This document shows, piece after piece, positions 61,899 through 64,000 of a stretch of 64,000 nucleotides of DNA; positions within the stretch are counted from its first letter, which is position 1; each line of letters starts with the position of its first letter. Location of the stretch: NCBI GenBank assembly GCA_002245135.1, contig NGBS01000874.1:248001-312000 (forward strand), given 5' to 3'. The position numbers and the translations under genes were made by a program. The stretch is from Proteromonas lacertae (taxonomy: Eukaryota > Sar > Bigyra > Opalinata > Proteromonadidae). Under the pieces are notes generated by a model. That model made no database searches. It was given only the letters and a program-made list of their open reading frames with translations, and was not told where the DNA came from.

Positions 61899-63110
61899 TT
61901 AAACAGCTTCACTAATTTCAGAACAAGATATTCCTGTAAAACCACTAAAACATTCACAAGTTCCTGTTGCTTTATTACATATACCACTACTACTACAAGA
62001 TGTTGGTGATACTCCACTCAAACTATTCGTATTTCAACATCTGTCTTTACATATGGAGCCAAAACCAGGAAATGATTCTAATTCTTCTGAAGACATACCA
62101 TGATAATCTTTTGTAGTTTTATATTTACCATTTACTCATCATCTAAATCTCCTTATGTAATTAATTTTATTTGCTTTTGTCTTCCTGATATTTGATCTAA
62201 ATTTATTGTCATTGTACATGTATATACATCATTTCCTCAGTTTTATTATCACATTTTAATTCAGTTTTATCATCCTATAATGGCAATTACACCAACTGGT
62301 AATCTTAACAATGCTTCTTTCCATCCTAACATAACAGTTTCTTTAGTAATTGAATTATCACCTTTACTTTGTTTAATTACACAAAATGCATCACTATACC
62401 AAACTCTACCAAAATAATCTGTATATTCTAAATAAGCCATACATGGTTCTTTATCCTTACCATCTTTACTATATGAAAATTCTATTGTCTGTGGTGGATC
62501 TGATGGAGCTTCACAATCTGATGTTCTAACAAATCCAGTAGGACATTTTCCTATTAATGATTATAAATACAATAAATATTCAATACTTTCACTACAATCA
62601 ATACCTGTATATTCTTTATCACATACACAAGCAGTTGCTTGAGATTCTGTAATTTCGTTGTTTGTATAGGAAGTTTCATTAAGAGAAGCTTTGATATTAA
62701 GTGAATCATATTGTACACCTAAATATTCTATTGGATAACAATAACCATGACCACTACAATCGTTTGGACATTTCATTCTTTGACAAGCATTGCCATTATA
62801 TCCAAGATAACATTCACATAAACCTGTCTGACGATTGCAAGATCCTTGACCACTGCATTCTAAATAGAATGTTACATCATCACCTTCATTCACTTGTTCT
62901 GCTCCTGCCACTGAGAAAGATTCTCCATAAGGACATGTACCTATAATAAATATTTCTAAAGATTGATATACGTAGGGAACAGTCGCCTTGCATCCATCCA
63001 GGATAACAAACACACGAGCCAGTCTCGCATGTACCATGCCCACTACATAGATTTGGACAAGAGAGAGATATAACCTTATAAATGCATATTAGTAGCAAAA
63101 AAACCTTCAT
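61899..63110 (-). CDS. Secreted EGF-repeat protein, paralogue 2 (frame-disrupted)
   Basis: Signal peptide [17 protein letters not shown] followed by [65 protein letters not shown] and a last EGF module [25 protein letters not shown]. Introns near 62,942-62,971 and 62,552-62,587 are intact. The first two thirds read in one frame to about 62,300 ([24 protein letters not shown]); the last 400 bp contains several offsets and at least two in-frame stops, so this copy's C-terminus looks decayed or misassembled. Same strand and architecture as paralogue 1, 5.5 kb away, with about half of positions alike by eye: an old tandem duplication. Confidence 0.7.
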
Positions 63111-63208
63111 AGTAAAACAACGTAAAGAGTTGTGTAATTTACATTGTGACTGTATTTTTAATTTGAAAATAGATTCGTTTCTATTTTTTTCATTTCTTTT
63201 TATATTAA

Positions 63209-63814
63209 ATGGATGATGGTTATAATTATCTACCGTGGTATCATAGAGCTTTTGATGAGGGATTCTTCAGATTGAAATCTTTTATTGATAAATCAGAAGA
63301 AAGTCCTTGGAGGAAAGCAATTTTATCAGGAATTTTTGGTATAATATGTAATTATTATGATTGTAGGAAGTTTTGCTGGTGTTGGAATGGGTTTATTCTT
63401 TGGAACTTTCGAAGGAGCTCATGGCGATATTATAGGCAGTACAAGTTATGAGAGAATAAAATATGCATCTAAAAGATTGTTAAAAATATGTTGGAGAATG
63501 AGTTATCGATACGCTTATGTATTAATTCAAAATATCATATTAAATAGAATTTTGGTATAGCTGGTGGAGCATTTGCATATGTAGATTGTAAATTAGCAAT
63601 GGCAAGAGGAATAGATGATTATCTAAACACATATGCTGCTGGAGCAATATCTGGAGCATTTTTTGGTATTATACCAAAATTACATCGTATAAATACGCTT
63701 GGATTAGCTGCTATTCTTAGAAGTGGTTTATATGGTAGTTTTGGGTTTGCTTTTACTGCTATGGCATTTACTTTTGGAATGGAATATTTACATGAAAGTA
63801 AATTGAAGAAATGA
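63209..63814 (+). CDS. Tim17/22/23-family protein, NDUFA11 (complex I B14.7)-like
   Basis: [20 protein letters not shown] begins a protein of about 170 residues. Two introns (63,340-63,367 and 63,521-63,549) join ILSGIFG to [13 protein letters not shown] and YRYAY to [16 protein letters not shown]. Gly-rich small-residue helices ([44 protein letters not shown]) are typical of the Tim17 fold. [19 protein letters not shown] matches the position of the DDPLNYFLGG segment of NDUFA11, so complex I assembly in the inner membrane is the best guess; another Tim17-family role is possible. Intact. Confidence 0.7.
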
Positions 63815-64000
63815 TGTTAGTGAGTTTTATTTTATCTATTTATTTGATTATGTCGTTATAATGTTATGGTTTTTTATATATTTGGAAGTATTTTGCATAA
63901 TTCTAATAATATGTGGTTAACTTCAATTATTACATCATCTACGCAAGTAAAGAAGTTCAACTCTTATTATAAAATCATTAATTTTATGGAAATCCTATAA

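Noticed and set aside
1-64000. Altered genetic code
   Set aside because: TAA, TAG and TGA all terminate conserved genes at the expected ends (for example TGA in thioredoxin, TAG in TRM11, TAA in SDHB). Internal stops are explained by introns or offsets.
1-64000. Transposons, virus-like elements, CRISPR arrays, tRNA or rRNA genes
   Set aside because: No transposase, reverse transcriptase, integrase or capsid-like frame, no terminal repeats, no regularly spaced repeats, and no cloverleaf or rRNA core sequence seen by eye.

Overview
The window is nuclear DNA from an AT-rich, single-celled eukaryote that has a motile cilium and respiring mitochondria. The evidence is about 100 very short spliceosomal introns (mostly 25-40 nt, GTAT...TAG), polyasparagine, polyglutamate and polylysine tracts, mitochondrial proteins (succinate dehydrogenase iron-sulfur subunit, DnaJ, thioredoxin, an NDUFA11-like protein), several ciliary proteins (CFAP53, a DRC9/10-type IQ protein, three CFAP97/Hemingway-domain proteins) and metazoan/plant-style chromatin regulators (a KMT2/trithorax-like SET protein and a p300/CBP-type acetyltransferase). 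The standard genetic code is used, with TAA, TAG and TGA all ending genes. I cannot name the lineage. A fungal-type sphingolipid C9-methyltransferase and a panB gene are present but do not settle it. Layout: genes are packed 50-500 bp apart on both strands. 1-3.4 kb: a gene tail, a small unknown gene, a leucine-rich-repeat (LRR) gene and a membrane protein. 3.6-8.1 kb: a very unusual gene fusing an opioid-growth-factor-receptor (OGFr) domain to two tandem protein kinases, then SDHB. 8.2-16.5 kb: CFAP97 paralogue A, TRM11, a class I cyclic-nucleotide phosphodiesterase, an unknown gene and thioredoxin. 16.6-25.9 kb: CFAP97 paralogues B and C around a pseudokinase-LRR gene. 26-34.2 kb: mitochondrial DnaJ, a class-V-aminotransferase-like protein, SNAPC1, GET3, PanB. 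34.5-44.5 kb: a double-ATPase-domain Hsp70-like protein, a PH-domain protein and the KMT2-like gene. 45-51.2 kb: an unknown gene, an F-box/LRR gene, CFAP53 and DRC9/10 sharing one short divergent promoter, an MFS-type transporter. 51.7-63.8 kb: a UBE3-type HECT ligase, two EGF-repeat paralogues flanking C9-methyltransferase and p300, and a Tim17-family protein. Best candidates for something new: (1) the OGFr-kinase-kinase protein with an acylation-like MGC N-terminus; (2) the three CFAP97 paralogues, which share an unnamed middle domain, two of them also carrying repeated amphipathic helices that look like docking sites for PKA RII-type dimerisation domains; (3) an Hsp70-like protein in which a second, degenerate ATPase domain replaces the substrate-binding domain; (4) a recurring GCTTGA promoter element, including one identical 15-mer. 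About 19 conserved genes' reading frames (outside the EGF pair) are broken by what looks like one extra base; uncorrected insertion errors are the simplest explanation, but the one-sided direction deserves a check. Gene coordinates span introns; all exon junctions were inferred by eye.
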